A stretch of 64,000 bases of DNA from Leucaena leucocephala (lineage: Eukaryota; Streptophyta; Magnoliopsida; Fabales; Fabaceae): positions 1,426,001 to 1,490,000 of the forward strand of contig CM073518.1 of NCBI GenBank assembly GCA_037074615.1. The letters run 5' to 3'. Positions 1-10,931 of this stretch are shown here, in pieces (position 1 is the stretch's first letter; each line of letters starts with the position of its first letter). The notes under the pieces are model-generated. The model saw only the letters and a list, made by a program, of their open reading frames with translations. It was not told where the DNA came from and searched no databases. Made by a program: the position numbers and the translations under genes.

Positions 1-473
1 GCTGGTGGTAAATTCGTGAAGGTTAGATTTTTGGAGTGATTAAGAAGTAAAGGAGAAATTACATCTTCTTTTGTAGGTATGCTGCTAGACCATAATTAAT
101 TATCAGGGATCAAACATATTAATTAAGGTGTTCTAGGCGACTTGAGGGATCCTAAAATTTAATCCATAATCCTATCCCCTTTCTTGTTTACCATTCTAAA
201 ATTATAATTCTCGTATTTGTATACATCATCACTTCATCAGTAGAGGCCTAAACCTCTGACTATTGTATGGAGCTATGTTAGACTTTTTTACTGACATGTT
301 GCAAATGCATCTACATGTGATCTAAATGTCAATCTAAATATGCCGGAAAAATAATATGATTACATTTGAATGTTGGTTGTCTGGGTGCAAAAATCAATAA
401 CAGACAGATGCATGAGGTCCATGTGAAAGTTTTTTCTTTAACTATAAGTTTGTTATTGGACATTGCATCATAG
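1..473. other. probable intron of the GT47 gene
   Basis: No reading frame with family similarity is visible. The stretch lies upstream of the first recognisable GT47 exon, so it is most likely intron of a gene that begins outside the window. Bases 1-7 could be the tail of an exon followed by a gtaaat donor, but seven bases are too few to decide. Confidence 0.4.
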
Positions 474-1839
474 GGTGATAGGACTGATAAGAGAGATACA
501 AGTGCCTTTAATACGTGGAAAGACATCATTATTCCTGGTAATATTGATGATGGTATGATTAAAACTGGTGCTCCAGTGGTTCAGCCACTGCCTCTGTCAA
601 AGCGGAAATACTTGGCAAACTATTTGGGACGCGCACAAGGAAAAGTTGGTCGTCTTCAGCTGATACAGCTTTCAAAACAATTTCCAGACAAGGTACACCA
701 TCTTCTATGACTTGGTAATTCTTGCCAAACTCATCTGAACAGTGGGCTATTTTTGAGGATTGTGCGTCATTCAACATGGAATTTTATTGATTTGCGAAAT
801 CTGCTTACATTTAATAAATGTTGTGCTAAATCCATGTGGTGGGAGAAATGCCCATTGCCATTTACATGAATATAAGTACATCAACTATTAATGTTCATTT
901 GGGGCTACAATGTGCTCGGATTTCTGCATGTTGTCTTTTGAGCCATCTCTAACTAAATTCCTTTGTTGTTGTTGTTGTTTTTTTTTGTGGGAAAATTATC
1001 TGTTGTTTCCACTTAAATGCACTCAAAACACCTAGTGAACTTTTGTCTCTCGTCTGTTTGTACTGGTATCTTTTGTGAGTGCTAGTCCAGGCTAGGTTAA
1101 GTCTTTATTGTGATATTATTATGCAGCATGTATGATGTATTGACCGAATGAACAGTTGGAATGTCCAGATTTGAAATTCAGTGGACCCGCCAAATTGGGA
1201 AGGAAAGAATATTTTGGACACTTGCGCAATGCAAAGTTCTGCCTTGCTCCACGGGGGGAGTCATCTTGGACCCTTCGCTTTTATGAGTCTTATTTTGTGG
1301 TCTGTTTTTCTCTCCCTCTGTGTTTGTGGGTCTGCGGGCTTTTGCTTGAAAGAAATGAAAATAGGGATATTTTACTGAACAGGAATGTGTTCCAGTTATA
1401 TTATCCGATCAAGTAGAACTGCCTTTCCAGAATGTCATTGATTATAGTCAGATATCAATAAAATGGCCTTCCAGTCGAATAGGTGCGGAGCTATTGCAGT
1501 ACTTGGAATCAATACCAGGTCAAAAATACTATCTGCCATTTGCCTCTTGATTTACGTACCATGTCCTTTCAGCTTCTTTCAGATATATAACTTGTAACCC
1601 GTTTTTCAGATGAAGATATAGAAGCAATAATAGCTCGAGGAAGACAAGTAAGGTGCTTATTGGTATATGCTTCAGATTCGGCACCCTGCTCAGCAATGCG
1701 CGGAATAATGTGGGAACTGCAGAGAAAAGTGAGGCAATTTCATCAGTCAGCTGAAACGTTCTGGTTGCACAATGGATCCATTGTAAATAGGAACTTGGTT
1801 GAATTTTCCAAATGGGATCTCCCCGTCCCTTTGCCTTGA
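474..1839 (+). CDS. exostosin-family glycosyltransferase (GT47), 3' part only
   Basis: C-terminal part of a Golgi GT47 glycosyltransferase, a family of type II membrane enzymes that add sugars to cell-wall glycans or glycoproteins. Exons read as about 474-692, 1156-1299, 1383-1518 and 1610-1839, stop TGA at 1837; the junctions keep one frame with GT-AG introns. Visible family blocks are KRKYLANYLGRAQGKVGRL, then LECPDLKFSGPAKLGRKEYF, then KFCLAPRGESSWTLRFYES, and VPVILSDQVELPFQNVIDYS; the APRG and ESF-type block belongs to the nucleotide-sugar binding half of exostosins. The closest family I recall is Arabidopsis ExAD (extensin arabinosyltransferase, At3g57630), from memory only. The N-terminus lies outside the window. 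The exact start of the first exon (474 or 482) is uncertain. Confidence 0.85.
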
Positions 1840-1927
1840 TTTGCCGGGAAGATACCTTACGCTTAGCTATTCTATATTCTGAAGCATTCAAAACATTTTT
1901 TTTTTCCTAGTTATAGTTGAATGAATT

Positions 1928-2113
1928 TTTTTTTGTCCACCCAGTTTACCGGAGCTTTGCCCCGACTATATCCGGATCCGACCCGCGTTGCGCACCTGGC
2001 TATGGTGGGTGAGTCTCCCAACGGGGATTTTCTGCATTCGCCAAAGCTCAAACTTGAGACTTCGCTTAAGTAATATCGAGCCGCTTACTACTCGAATTAA
2101 CACTCCATAGTTG
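1928..2113 (-). mobile_element. tRNA-type SINE, copy 1, with target-site duplication
   Basis: On the minus strand the unit runs from about 2113 to a poly(A) tail at 1928-1934. It is flanked by a 12-bp direct repeat GTTGAATGAATT at 1916-1927 and 2114-2125, a classic target-site duplication. The body contains a stretch resembling a pol III B box near the centre of its 5' half and the conserved block GAATGCAGAAAATCCCCG. The same unit recurs at 26399-26587 and, more decayed, at 10932-11117. It sits about 90 bp beyond the GT47 stop codon, so it probably lies in that gene's 3' UTR or just downstream. Confidence 0.85.
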
Positions 2114-2125
2114 GTTGAATGAATT

Positions 2126-2540
2126 GTTCGTGATGTATAATGTAAATGACTAAACTCCTTTCTCTTTTCTCCTTGTTTTTGCCGCCCCATTATCTCAGAT
2201 CTAGGGCCTTAGTCCATTTTTTAAAGTACAAGGGATGGCCCAAGACCCAATTACATCATAAGTGCCTCCCCGTTGCTTTCGGCGAAAATGCTCCGTAATC
2301 GTATCGAATCATGGAATGGTTTTGTTTACTACACTACATTTTTTTCCGATAAAAAAATGTAGATAAATCCCTCAAATTTCATTTAATATTAACCGATCCA
2401 AAAAAAATCTATTTATAAATTTAACTTGTAAATATAAATTGTAAATTTGGCTGGTAAACAACGCAATCTGATTTACAAATATTAAATTTTTTAGATTTAT
2501 TTATATTTAATTTTCTTATCCGAAATACATAAGTAATTTT
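2126..2540. other. spacer between the GT47 gene and PPD4
   Basis: AT-rich, with no coding signal. It becomes promoter-like towards its right end, where a TATA element precedes the PPD4 gene. Confidence 0.5.
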
Positions 2541-2543
2541 TCC

Positions 2544-2550
2544 TATAAAA
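2544..2550 (+). promoter_or_regulatory. candidate TATA box of PPD4
   Basis: TATAAAA within tcctataaaaagg, about 360 bp before the PPD4 ATG. This implies a start near 2575 and a long leader. A start further downstream, after the G-box at 2715, is the alternative. Confidence 0.4.
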
Positions 2551-2714
2551 AGGTTAGCCGCCAAAAATTTTGTATTTTATATTAATAAAAGCTTGGGTTG
2601 ATTTATTTTTATGGCTTTGTCATCCTCGTGGAGTCGTGTTCGTGTTTTCCCCAGCTTCCGTGGCTTAGTTAAATGTGAAGCAAAAAGATCAAAGGGCAAC
2701 CCTAAATGCAGATC

Positions 2715-2724
2715 GCCACGTGTC
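2715..2724 (+). promoter_or_regulatory. G-box/ABRE-like element GCCACGTGTC
   Basis: Palindromic CACGTG core in a strong G-box/ABRE context, 185 bp upstream of the PPD4 start codon. Such sites bind bZIP and bHLH (PIF, HY5) factors and are common in promoters of photosynthesis genes, which fits the lumen protein downstream. If transcription starts near 2575 it lies in the leader instead. Confidence 0.45.
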
Positions 2725-2908
2725 GTCCAAATGGAACTTGTCTGCAGAAAAAGCGAACGAGGATTCGAGCTTCCCAAGCACAAGATGAGCACGTCCACAA
2801 AATTTCTAGCCTTGGGTATCTCGGCTTCTACACCATTCTTCTTCTCTGCTGATAATTATGCTGTTTCTCCTGCATCCTTAATCACTACTCCCCCAACTCA
2901 TAGCAGAC

Positions 2909-4813
2909 ATGGCAACAGTTGTGTTCATAAACTGTGCTTTTCCTTGGAGTAATTCAAAGCTTATTCTAACCCCTCCTTCACAAACTTCATCAGAAAATGA
3001 AGCTCTAAGAACTAGAGCTGCTTCGGGTTCGAAAGGAGCTGACTTTGTTAACGGAGAAAGCGAGAAGCGCTCAACTTTACTGTTGAACAGAAGAACAATT
3101 TTGGCTTCTGCGGTTTCCGTACTGGGTTTTCCGAGAGACAGTTTAGCGGCGGTGAAACAAGGTTTGCTAGCAGGAAGGATCCCTGGTCTATCCGAGCCTG
3201 ATGAACAAGGTTTTTACCCCTTTCCTTTTCCTTGATCATATGGTCCCTTGCTATTGAGTATTGACATAAAACATAAGTCGGAAATAGTGTTTATTTGGAG
3301 GGGTACAAACTATTCTATCAATTCTTTTCTGCAGTTCATGATTAATAGAGAAATAGATCTTTTTTTTATTTGCCAAATAGAGAAATGAATCTATGGCATT
3401 ACATAAGCGTGAACAAATACAAAAAATGAATCCAAATTTTCAAATATCGGAACCCATGATGGAAGGAAGTGCTTGAATGGTTAAATCTTTGACTTTGGCC
3501 ATGAAGGCAATGTCTTCCAAGTTCCAAATTTCTTGATCCAAGATGTGTTTTTAACTTTTTACATGTTTTACAGTTCCAGCGTCAGCTCTTGTATTATTAT
3601 TGTTATAACTTTTAAGTGAAAGTGATATACTATAGACGAGTATTTGATCAGACAGGTTGGAGAACATATCGCAGGCCAGATGAAAAGTCTGGAGGACATG
3701 GAGTTGGATGGAGTCCTATTATCCCTTACAAGTTCTCAGTGCCTCAAGACTGGGGAGAGGTGATAATTAATGATCCCTGACATTTAATGTTGGAAATGTG
3801 CACTATAATTCTATCATGTCTTAGATGGTCGTTAGCCTTTAAAAATCCAATTTGGATCCCTTGAAGTATTTCATGGGGTACAGTAGGGGAGAGACAAGAA
3901 GAAAATGGTAAATTCCACATACATGGGTTCATCATGTGCAAAAGTAAGATGCACCATTGTGTTCCTGTCTCTCTCGACTTTACTATAGTAAAATACTTCA
4001 AAGGATCTAGGAGCTTAAGAGCCTATGAGATAACTCCTCTCTCTAAAAGATGCCACTTTACTTTGATCTTATTAGGATATGACTATACCATTTCTTTATC
4101 TGGAAAAACTAAAGTTTGATTCTTGGGTATTTGCAATTAGGTCTTTCTGCTTGCTTTGTTCTGACAACTTATGCATTATCTGCTTAACAGGTACCAGTAT
4201 CAATAGCAGATCTTGGTGGTACAGAGATAGATTTGAGATTCGCAAGCTCAAGGGAAGGACGCTTGTTTGTCATTGTTGCTCCTGTTCTGAGATTTGCTGA
4301 TAGTGAGTTTGTCTTTTTTGTTTTTTTAATAATCCACTTTAGTATTCTGGAGACAAAAGAAAAGAAATTGATGAAAAGATTAATAATTTCAGATTCTAAT
4401 CCTTTTACCATGTTATAACAGATCTTGGTGATGATGCTACAATAGAAAAAATAGGCCCTCCCGAAACAGTGATCAATGCGTTTGGCCCAGAAGTAATTGG
4501 GGAGAATGTGGAAGGGAAAGTTCTTGGTTACAATGTAGCGGAACATGAAGGAAGAACATACTACCAATTTGAACTAGAGCCTCCTCATGTACTTATTACA
4601 GCTACTGCAGCCGGCAACCGCCTGTACTTGTTCAATGTGACTGGCAGTGGTACTAAACTTTATCTGCTATTAACTAATTTTGTAACATGAGATCTGGACA
4701 ACCTTAAAAATAGGAAGAAAATCGAATCTAATGTTGCCCTATTTGCAGGTCTCCAATGGAAGAGGCATTACGATGATCTGAAGAGAATATCAAGTTCTTT
4801 TCGTGTTGTTTGA
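2909..4813 (+). CDS. PPD4: PsbP domain-containing thylakoid lumen protein, PPD4-like
   Basis: Five exons: 2909-3209, 3656-3759, 4191-4302, 4422-4649 and 4749-4813. They sum to 810 nt and give 269 residues. Residues 1 to about 80 form a bipartite plastid and lumen targeting signal: a Ser/Thr-rich transit part, then NRR at 60-62 before a hydrophobic stretch and an Ala-rich cleavage site near 79-81, which suggests Tat import. The rest is a PsbP fold with blocks PGLSEPDEQGWRTYRRP, SWSP-like GVGWSPIIPYKFSVP, GPPETVINAFGPEVIGENVE and YYQFELEPPHVLITATAAGN. It matches the Arabidopsis 29.8-kDa lumen protein PPD4 (At1g77090) as I remember it. PPD proteins are relatives of the photosystem II PsbP subunit; the exact role of PPD4 is not settled. 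All introns are GT-AG. Confidence 0.93.
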
Positions 4814-6098
4814 TTGGGATCTTTTGTAAATTGAGAGATCACACATAAGAAAGGTCATCTGCATCTCTAGTATATAGCGAAAAGAAAAATTTTGTTTGAC
4901 ACCTTTATCTGATTGGTGCAGAGATAATGGATGTAGAATCGTGGTCGTGAGTATCTACAGTATAGCAATGTTTTAGGTGGTAGGTAAACTCTCTGTTTTG
5001 AAGTTGACATTGCTCGTAGTCGTGTAAAGAATTTGAAAAAAGGACGTAAAATTTACCGTGATGTCAAAATATAATGATCTTTAAACACCAGGTATGTGGC
5101 TTTAAATGCTTGGTATTATTTTGACTTTAGTTGCTCGATCTGATATGCTTATTGCTAGCAAACTGCCATATCCCTGACCTCATTGGCTCAGACAACACTG
5201 TGTCACCTGTATTTTGATTCTTTGTCCTTTTCGGTTGTGATTCTGATAGTGATCGTTAATGCATGGTCTTAACAGTAGTCGACTCTATTGTTATTCATCA
5301 GCACTGCAACTTTAATGCATGATCACAATTCAAGGGATTAAAAAAGTACTTACCCTTCTCAATTTTTTTGACTTTCATACATCATGCATTTCAGTGTTCT
5401 GATCTGGTTCTTTGTTCACTTCATTATCATCATATTATATATATAGCTGACTGGGGAAGAGCAGGTATTTCAGCATGTTAGACAGATTATTCGCACTTGA
5501 TAAAGCTATGTTTTGAAGTTCTGAGAGGATGAAAAATGAATGGTTCAGAATGGAATTGTACGTCATATGGGGCTAATTCAGGTGTAATAATTCTCTATCT
5601 TGCACAGATACCTTTCCACCAAACAGGCACTTAACTAATAATTATTACCATAAACGAGAAGAGGACACCAACATGCTTATAAGTGGAGAACTTTTCCTAA
5701 AGTGTAGGCTGCTTGTGCTTAGGGTAGTATTTATGGTAAGGTCAATTGCTTCCCCATTGCGGTGGCCTTAAGAGCTCAATGCTGTGACTGCAGTGGATGG
5801 TTATTTCTGGTGCTAGAGATGATAGTTCAGCTGGAAGCTCCTGGCATCTTGGTCAAATATTTAGCCATTTAAATTAAGAAATACTTTGCCGAAAGTCAAA
5901 CATTTAGTCATTTCTATATATGTCGGTGGTTGACTTTAAGATAAAAGGTATTGATGAATGAAGGGCATCTCATTCAAATGGTCAAAGTGAATCGACAACC
6001 ATTTTAAAGGATATACACAAACAAATTAAAGTTATAAATAAGATTAAACTCACAATCTCTCATTTAACAAAAACTCACATATTATTAAGCTACAAGCC
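4814..6098. other. 3' flank of PPD4 and AT-rich spacer
   Basis: No open frame of interest and no known family. The first part is presumably PPD4 3' UTR. Nothing else recognisable is seen until the two poly(T) micro-insertions at 6113 and 6236. Confidence 0.5.
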
Positions 6099-6112
6099 AC
6101 TTTACCGAACTT

Positions 6113-6130
6113 TTTTTTTTTTTGGGTACA
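6113..6130 (-). mobile_element. micro retro-insertion (poly-T plus GGGTACA)
   Basis: Eighteen bases, a T run ending in gggtaca, sit between two copies of a 14-bp direct repeat, ACTTTACCGAACTT at 6099-6112 and ACTTTACCCAACTT at 6131-6144, which differ at one position. Read on the minus strand this is TGTACCC followed by poly(A), the likely last few bases of a retroposon copied by target-primed reverse transcription and cut off almost at once. Confidence 0.65.
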
Positions 6131-6235
6131 ACTTTACCCAACTTAAAAGGACTACAAGGTACAAGCAGACACAAATTGCGTGCGTGAGTTGGTAGAGTCC
6201 ACCAGCTTGGTGTCCCTCTTTTATATTGTCCTTGT

Positions 6236-6257
6236 TTTTTTTTTTTTTTTGGTATAC
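6236..6257 (-). mobile_element. micro retro-insertion (poly-T plus GGTATAC)
   Basis: Twenty-two bases, a T run followed by ggtatac, lie between perfect 13-bp direct repeats ATATTGTCCTTGT at 6223-6235 and 6258-6270. Same design as the insertion at 6113. The terminal motif resembles the TTTTTGGTA edge of the longer repeat at 59250. Confidence 0.75.
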
Positions 6258-6560
6258 ATATTGTCCTTGTTAATTAATCAGTAGAAATTTAGGTATAGAT
6301 GAAGGGATGGACCCTCCAACTGGAGGGGATAGCATGATGCAGTCCCTTTGAACAGGACCCCATGATGACATAACTATTCATTTAGATAAAGTTTTGGTGT
6401 CCACTTTCAAGTGTGACCACACAATAGAAATAAAAAGTGGCCATCATGGTTTCTTTCTACTGATTATGAATCATGCTGTTTCCCTTGTACCTGAAATAGC
6501 ATTCTCAGTACATGCATTTGTATAAAAACCTAACGCTAAAATGATTCTGATGATATTTTA

Positions 6561-6770
6561 TTTTTTGATACAAAAATTTTTAAAAAATGGTTGGGCTTAC
6601 CCATAATCTAAGAGTAGGGCAAAGTCTCTCTTCTTCTTAGGCGATACCAATGTCGAGTAGGGCGAGCCATCTATTACTTTCAAGTATAAACTTAGGCACT
6701 TATGAGCTAGAATACCTCCCCAAACGCCGCGACTGGAACCACAACAATAAAGTGGTTAAATATAAGGATC
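6561..6770 (-). repeat. dispersed repeat B, copy 1
   Basis: About 210 bp that aligns along its length with 59250-59450. Shared blocks are GGCGATACCAATGTCGAGTA (the other copy has one change), TATAAACTTA and CACAATAAAGTGGT. One edge is T-rich followed by gatacaaaaattttt; on the minus strand this would be a poly(A)-like 3' end, so it may be a retroposon. No coding capacity is seen. The family is not one I can name. Confidence 0.6.
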
Positions 6771-7264
6771 AAGTCTTTAATTTTTGTGAACAGAATTGAA
6801 GGTAACAGTGCTAATTATATAAATTTTGTTTTTAGATAAATACAGTGATTGATTATTGGACAAATTCCTAGAGTGGAGGGGCCAGTGAGCCTAACTCAAA
6901 TACTGTTATCCAGCCACAATGAGACCTAACTCAGTAATTTGACGTGTTTGTTCTGGGTCCAAGGACCCTGCAACAGGCACGCAATGCTTTTCATCTATCT
7001 TACCATACAGTTCCATACTTTTTCTTTATTTCAATTCAACCTTCCCAGATCTAATTCTGGCTAGTTATGAAAAGATAGACTCTTATAAGCCCCAAACTTG
7101 CAATATTTCAGTGATCTCGATTTTAATTGTGACATAGTTTATATTATTAGGCTGATCAATTGAAACTACTTATACCACATACAGGAATAAAAATAGTTGT
7201 ATGGAGCATCATAAAATGTGCAGAGAAAGGTTTTAAAAAATGTTGCCACATGGCCAAACGAATT

Positions 7265-7497
7265 ACTCCTCGTTTGTTAATATAATATATATTTAACTAA
7301 TTTGATTAGGCTAAAAAAATTAATTAATATGATATAGTTATTCTAGAACACTCTAGATATCTTCCTTAATTCTCTCTTTCCCTCTTTTACTTTATTGTTA
7401 TTAAGGGAGTACCTATACGAGATAATTTGAGAAAAAAAATAATAAATATAAAAATATATCTTATATTTAGGACTAAGATAACTCTCAAATGAGGCCT
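7265..7497. mobile_element. possible small MITE
   Basis: AT-rich 230-bp block that begins CCTCGTTTGTTAA and ends CTCTCAAATGAGG, giving imperfect inverted ends (CCTCGTTTG against CCTCATTTG). It lies about 170 bp upstream of the SWEET1-like gene. No clear target duplication was found, so the call is weak. Confidence 0.35.
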
Positions 7498-7670
7498 TAT
7501 GAGTACTGTTTAGGACTAAGTTCTACCCTCTCTAATTGTAGGTACTGTTATTACGTGCAGGGTTGTGGACTGTGGTCAACTTTCCTATCTATATATATAA
7601 TCTCCCTCACCCCCTTCTCATACCATGTATCCTTCTGCACTTTGCTTCTCTCTCTGCATATTTCCTCATC

Positions 7671-9149
7671 GTGGAAAATGTTGCCCATTTCGTGTGTTTG
7701 GCATTTTTGGTGCGTTTTCTCGTTTAATCTTAATCTCTCACACACACTAACACAAAATGTTATCTCTCTCCCGAATTCATTCCTTCTTGTTTTGGTTGTA
7801 GTTGCAGGAAACGCTTTTGCTATGTTCCTCTTCTTGTCTCCAGAGTACGCATCTCATAACTGCTTCTTTCCCTCTCCTCCAATTCAATTTCATTATCCAG
7901 CCAATTCAGAGTGAATACTGTTTGCAGGATTACATTCGCCAGAATTGTAAAGAAAAAAAATCTACGGAAAAGTTCTCCGGCATTCCTTATGTCATGACGC
8001 TACTTAACTGCCTCCTCTCTGCTTGGTAACTAACTTCTTCCTCTCTCCAAACTCCCTTTCACTCATCACTGTTTCCCGATGCTTTCCTTTCTTTGTGGAA
8101 TCGAAATGGCCAATATAAATGAATCATTAGTGATTGCATTGTCTGTTTTCCCTTTTTTACCTCTAATAAATCACCTGTACTTGAGTCCATCACCATTACT
8201 CGGCTTCACCGAAATCGGTAGTTGATTTTTTGCACTCAGTTCCTAAATCTTGGCATGGAAAACTACATCGCTATCTTCTTTCCAACCGTTACATTTTTTT
8301 CCTTAATCTTTATTAAACTGGTTTATATGGAAAAATAAGAGTCTAGACGAGTTCATTCTACGGGAGTAAGAATGATTAATTCTGTGTGCTTTTTTTTTTT
8401 GTGTTTAATTAAATCTTCAGGTATGGGTTGCCGTTTGTGTCACCCAACAATTTATTAGTTTCTACGATCAATTGCTTTGGAGCAGGAATTGAAATCCTAT
8501 ACGTTATGATCTTCATCCCGTTGGCGCCCAAGAAAGAAAGGGCTAAAATCATTGGACTCTTCACCTCCGTGCACATAGTATTTCTCATTGTGGTCCTCGT
8601 CTCTCTCTTTGCCCTGCAACACTATCCCAGAAAACTCTTCTGCGGCCTCCTGGCATGTATATTCTCCATTGTCATGTACAGTTCACCGCTCTCAATCATG
8701 GTAGGCCAAGCTGGATTCCCCTTTCTTCACTGCATCAAACATTCAGTTTAACTGATCATATCGAAATCAATATGATCTATGCAGAGACTGGTGATCAGAA
8801 CAAAGAGCGTGGAGTTCATGCCGTTCTTTCTGTCGCCGTTTATGTTTCTGTGTGGCGCTTCATTCTTCGTGTTTGGTCTGCTAGGTCGTGACCCGTTTGT
8901 GGCAGTAAGTAGTTTGGTTTGGGAGTGGTAATTAAAAGTGATAGAAAGTGTTTTGTGTTGTGTTGAAAAGAGTGAGTGATCTTGCAGGTGCCGAATGGTG
9001 TGGGTACGGCTCTGGGTACAATGCAGCTAATATTGTATTCTGTGTACCGTAAAAACAGAGGGACACCTAAAACAGAGGAGGGAGCTCTGGAGATGGGTGA
9101 AGCAAACCCGAATCCACCACAAGAGAAGCAATCTAATGCCAGTTAGATA
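7671..9149 (+). pseudogene. SWEET1-like sugar transporter, probable pseudogene
   Basis: Clade I SWEET (MtN3/saliva) transporter, a seven-helix plasma-membrane sugar uniporter. Exons are about 7671-7709, 7808-7844, 7928-8025, 8421-8700, 8785-8904 and 8988-9149. Recognised blocks are GNAFAMFLFLSP, STEKFSGIPYVMTLLNCLLS, RKLFCGLLACIFSIVMYSSP, KSVEFMPFFLSPFMFLCGAS and FGLLGRDPFVA. Three defects are seen. The start position reads GTG at 7671. Exon 1 carries GTGTG where the frame needs GTG (+2). Exon 3 has eight A at 7943-7950 where the frame needs six (+2). Exons 4-6 are intact and end at TAA 9147. Without the two insertions the frame would code 243 residues, the usual SWEET length. Changes at normally conserved places (INCFGAG for INGTGA) also suggest relaxed constraint. 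An ATG at 7992 in exon 3 could still start a protein lacking helix 1. Base-calling errors are the alternative. Confidence 0.8.
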
Positions 9150-9537
9150 ATTAATTAACTAACTAATTATTAGTGGGTTTTGTTTAATGAAGAGGGGCAT
9201 GCCTGTGTTCTTTTTATTTTTTACCCGCTATAAAACCAAGCAGAGTAATTTCGTTTCAGATTTCCTTCAGGTTTACATGTGCATGTATTTTTATGTATAC
9301 GTGCATAGAGAAGGAGTACTATTTTATATTTAAATATAAATTTTTTAGTTTCTTCTGTAATTAATCTGCAAACGCTGATTTATAAAGAAATCAAACCGAA
9401 TTTCTCTTGTGCTAGTTTTTTAGGCTCATACAGACATGACCATAACAGATCCCCTGTTAATTCTATATTCTTTTAAAATTGGAATCACTTTTTTCCAATA
9501 TTGTACTTTAAATATTAAGTTTATTTGATGTTTAATT

Positions 9538-9542
<5 letters not shown>
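9150..9542. other. 3' flank of the SWEET1-like gene
   Basis: AT-rich, presumably 3' UTR and spacer. No other feature is recognised. Confidence 0.5.

Positions 9543-9579
<37 letters not shown>
9543..9579. repeat. (TA)n microsatellite
   Basis: About 18 uninterrupted TA units. Length is likely to vary between individuals. Confidence 0.95.
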
Positions 9580-9582
<3 letters not shown>

Positions 9583-10930
9583 TAGATAGATTCCCCGTAA
9601 GGTCTTCCAATGATAAGTTGTCGGCACAGTTTACATTGTCCAGTAGTAATATATAAGATAAACTTGTTTTAAGAATCAGATTCCTCGACAAAAGCATCAT
9701 TAATTATGGGCTCTGCGGACGGAAACTTGCATTAGATAAGAGGAATGATTAAGCTGCACGGATACTGTCAAGATATAAAAAGAATCGGATCCTCAATGAA
9801 ACACACAAATTACACAATTGTGCCTGAAGCGATGTGTATATATGCATATATAGATATATATACTGATTCCCAACATTCATCGATCCATCCTCATTAATCC
9901 CTGAAAACACAGTCATTTAAGTTTGTTTAAACTTTTCACCACCGACCTTTTTGGAACTTGAAATGCCATTCATTCTCTTAAAGCATGATTTCCCATATTT
10001 AATTCAAGGTCGACGTGTTCCGAAAGCTTTTGCGAGTGAGAGGACCTCGTATATACACACACACACACAATCCATGTTAATTTACCTCCAGTAATATTTG
10101 CAGGGCTTCTTGTTTGTAGAGTAAAAGATTAATTATAGGAAAGCTTCCTGCATAGAGAATTTCCTAATGAAGATAGGGTTGAAGAAGACGGGGCATGAGA
10201 GAAAAAGCAAAGAACCCAGCCCTTGCAGAAACGGAGCCGCAGGTTCGGCGTCAGAGGAAGACTTGGTTCCAAGCTTGGAGGGTGTCGTAGTCGGCGTCGG
10301 CGTGTTCCCGGTGATCATCTCTACCGGCATCAAGCTTCATTTGTGTTGAATTTACAAGAAAGAGCAGAGATCAGGTCACCAGAAGGGTAGCTTTTGAGCA
10401 TACGAATGAAAAGGCGTGTGATGCAAGGTCACTCTTGTGGTCTCAACACTCAACAGCGCAGTTAACGGGTAAACCCAGAAATGGGGCAATCCCTAACAAC
10501 CTAAGATTAAAAGTATAATTAGACTCGAAATCTCTTACTTATAACATTTAAGTGAAGTTAACAAATATATATTTGAGAGAGTTACATCTAAAGTATAATA
10601 ATATTTAAATTTAACTCAATTAAATAATCAGTTTCAACTTTTGGGCCGAGCCTTCCATGTGGACCACGTTTCTTCTCCTTTTTCCGCCCTTCCTCACCAA
10701 ATTCAATTTAAGCTTTTAATTCTTAATTCACCATGGCAATGTTATCTCTTATCTCGTCAATATCTGACCACCGAATCCCTAATTATATTTAATTATGAAA
10801 AATTGAAAAATCATGTTCGTTATTTGGACACAAATAACGACTTCACGTCATGAGTCAAGAGATAGGACGCACAGGGTCGGGCCTTTACTTTTTCTTTTGT
10901 TGTTAGTCTTGTTTTTTATTTTTTCTTTCT
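9580..10930. other. spacer with one possible short ORF
   Basis: Mostly AT-rich and without recognisable content. The exception is 10133-10349, which is clearly richer in G+C and open on both strands (60 codons on +, 66 on -). The minus frame favours C or G at third positions. Neither product resembles a family I know, so no gene is called. Confidence 0.4.
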
Positions 10931-10931
10931 A

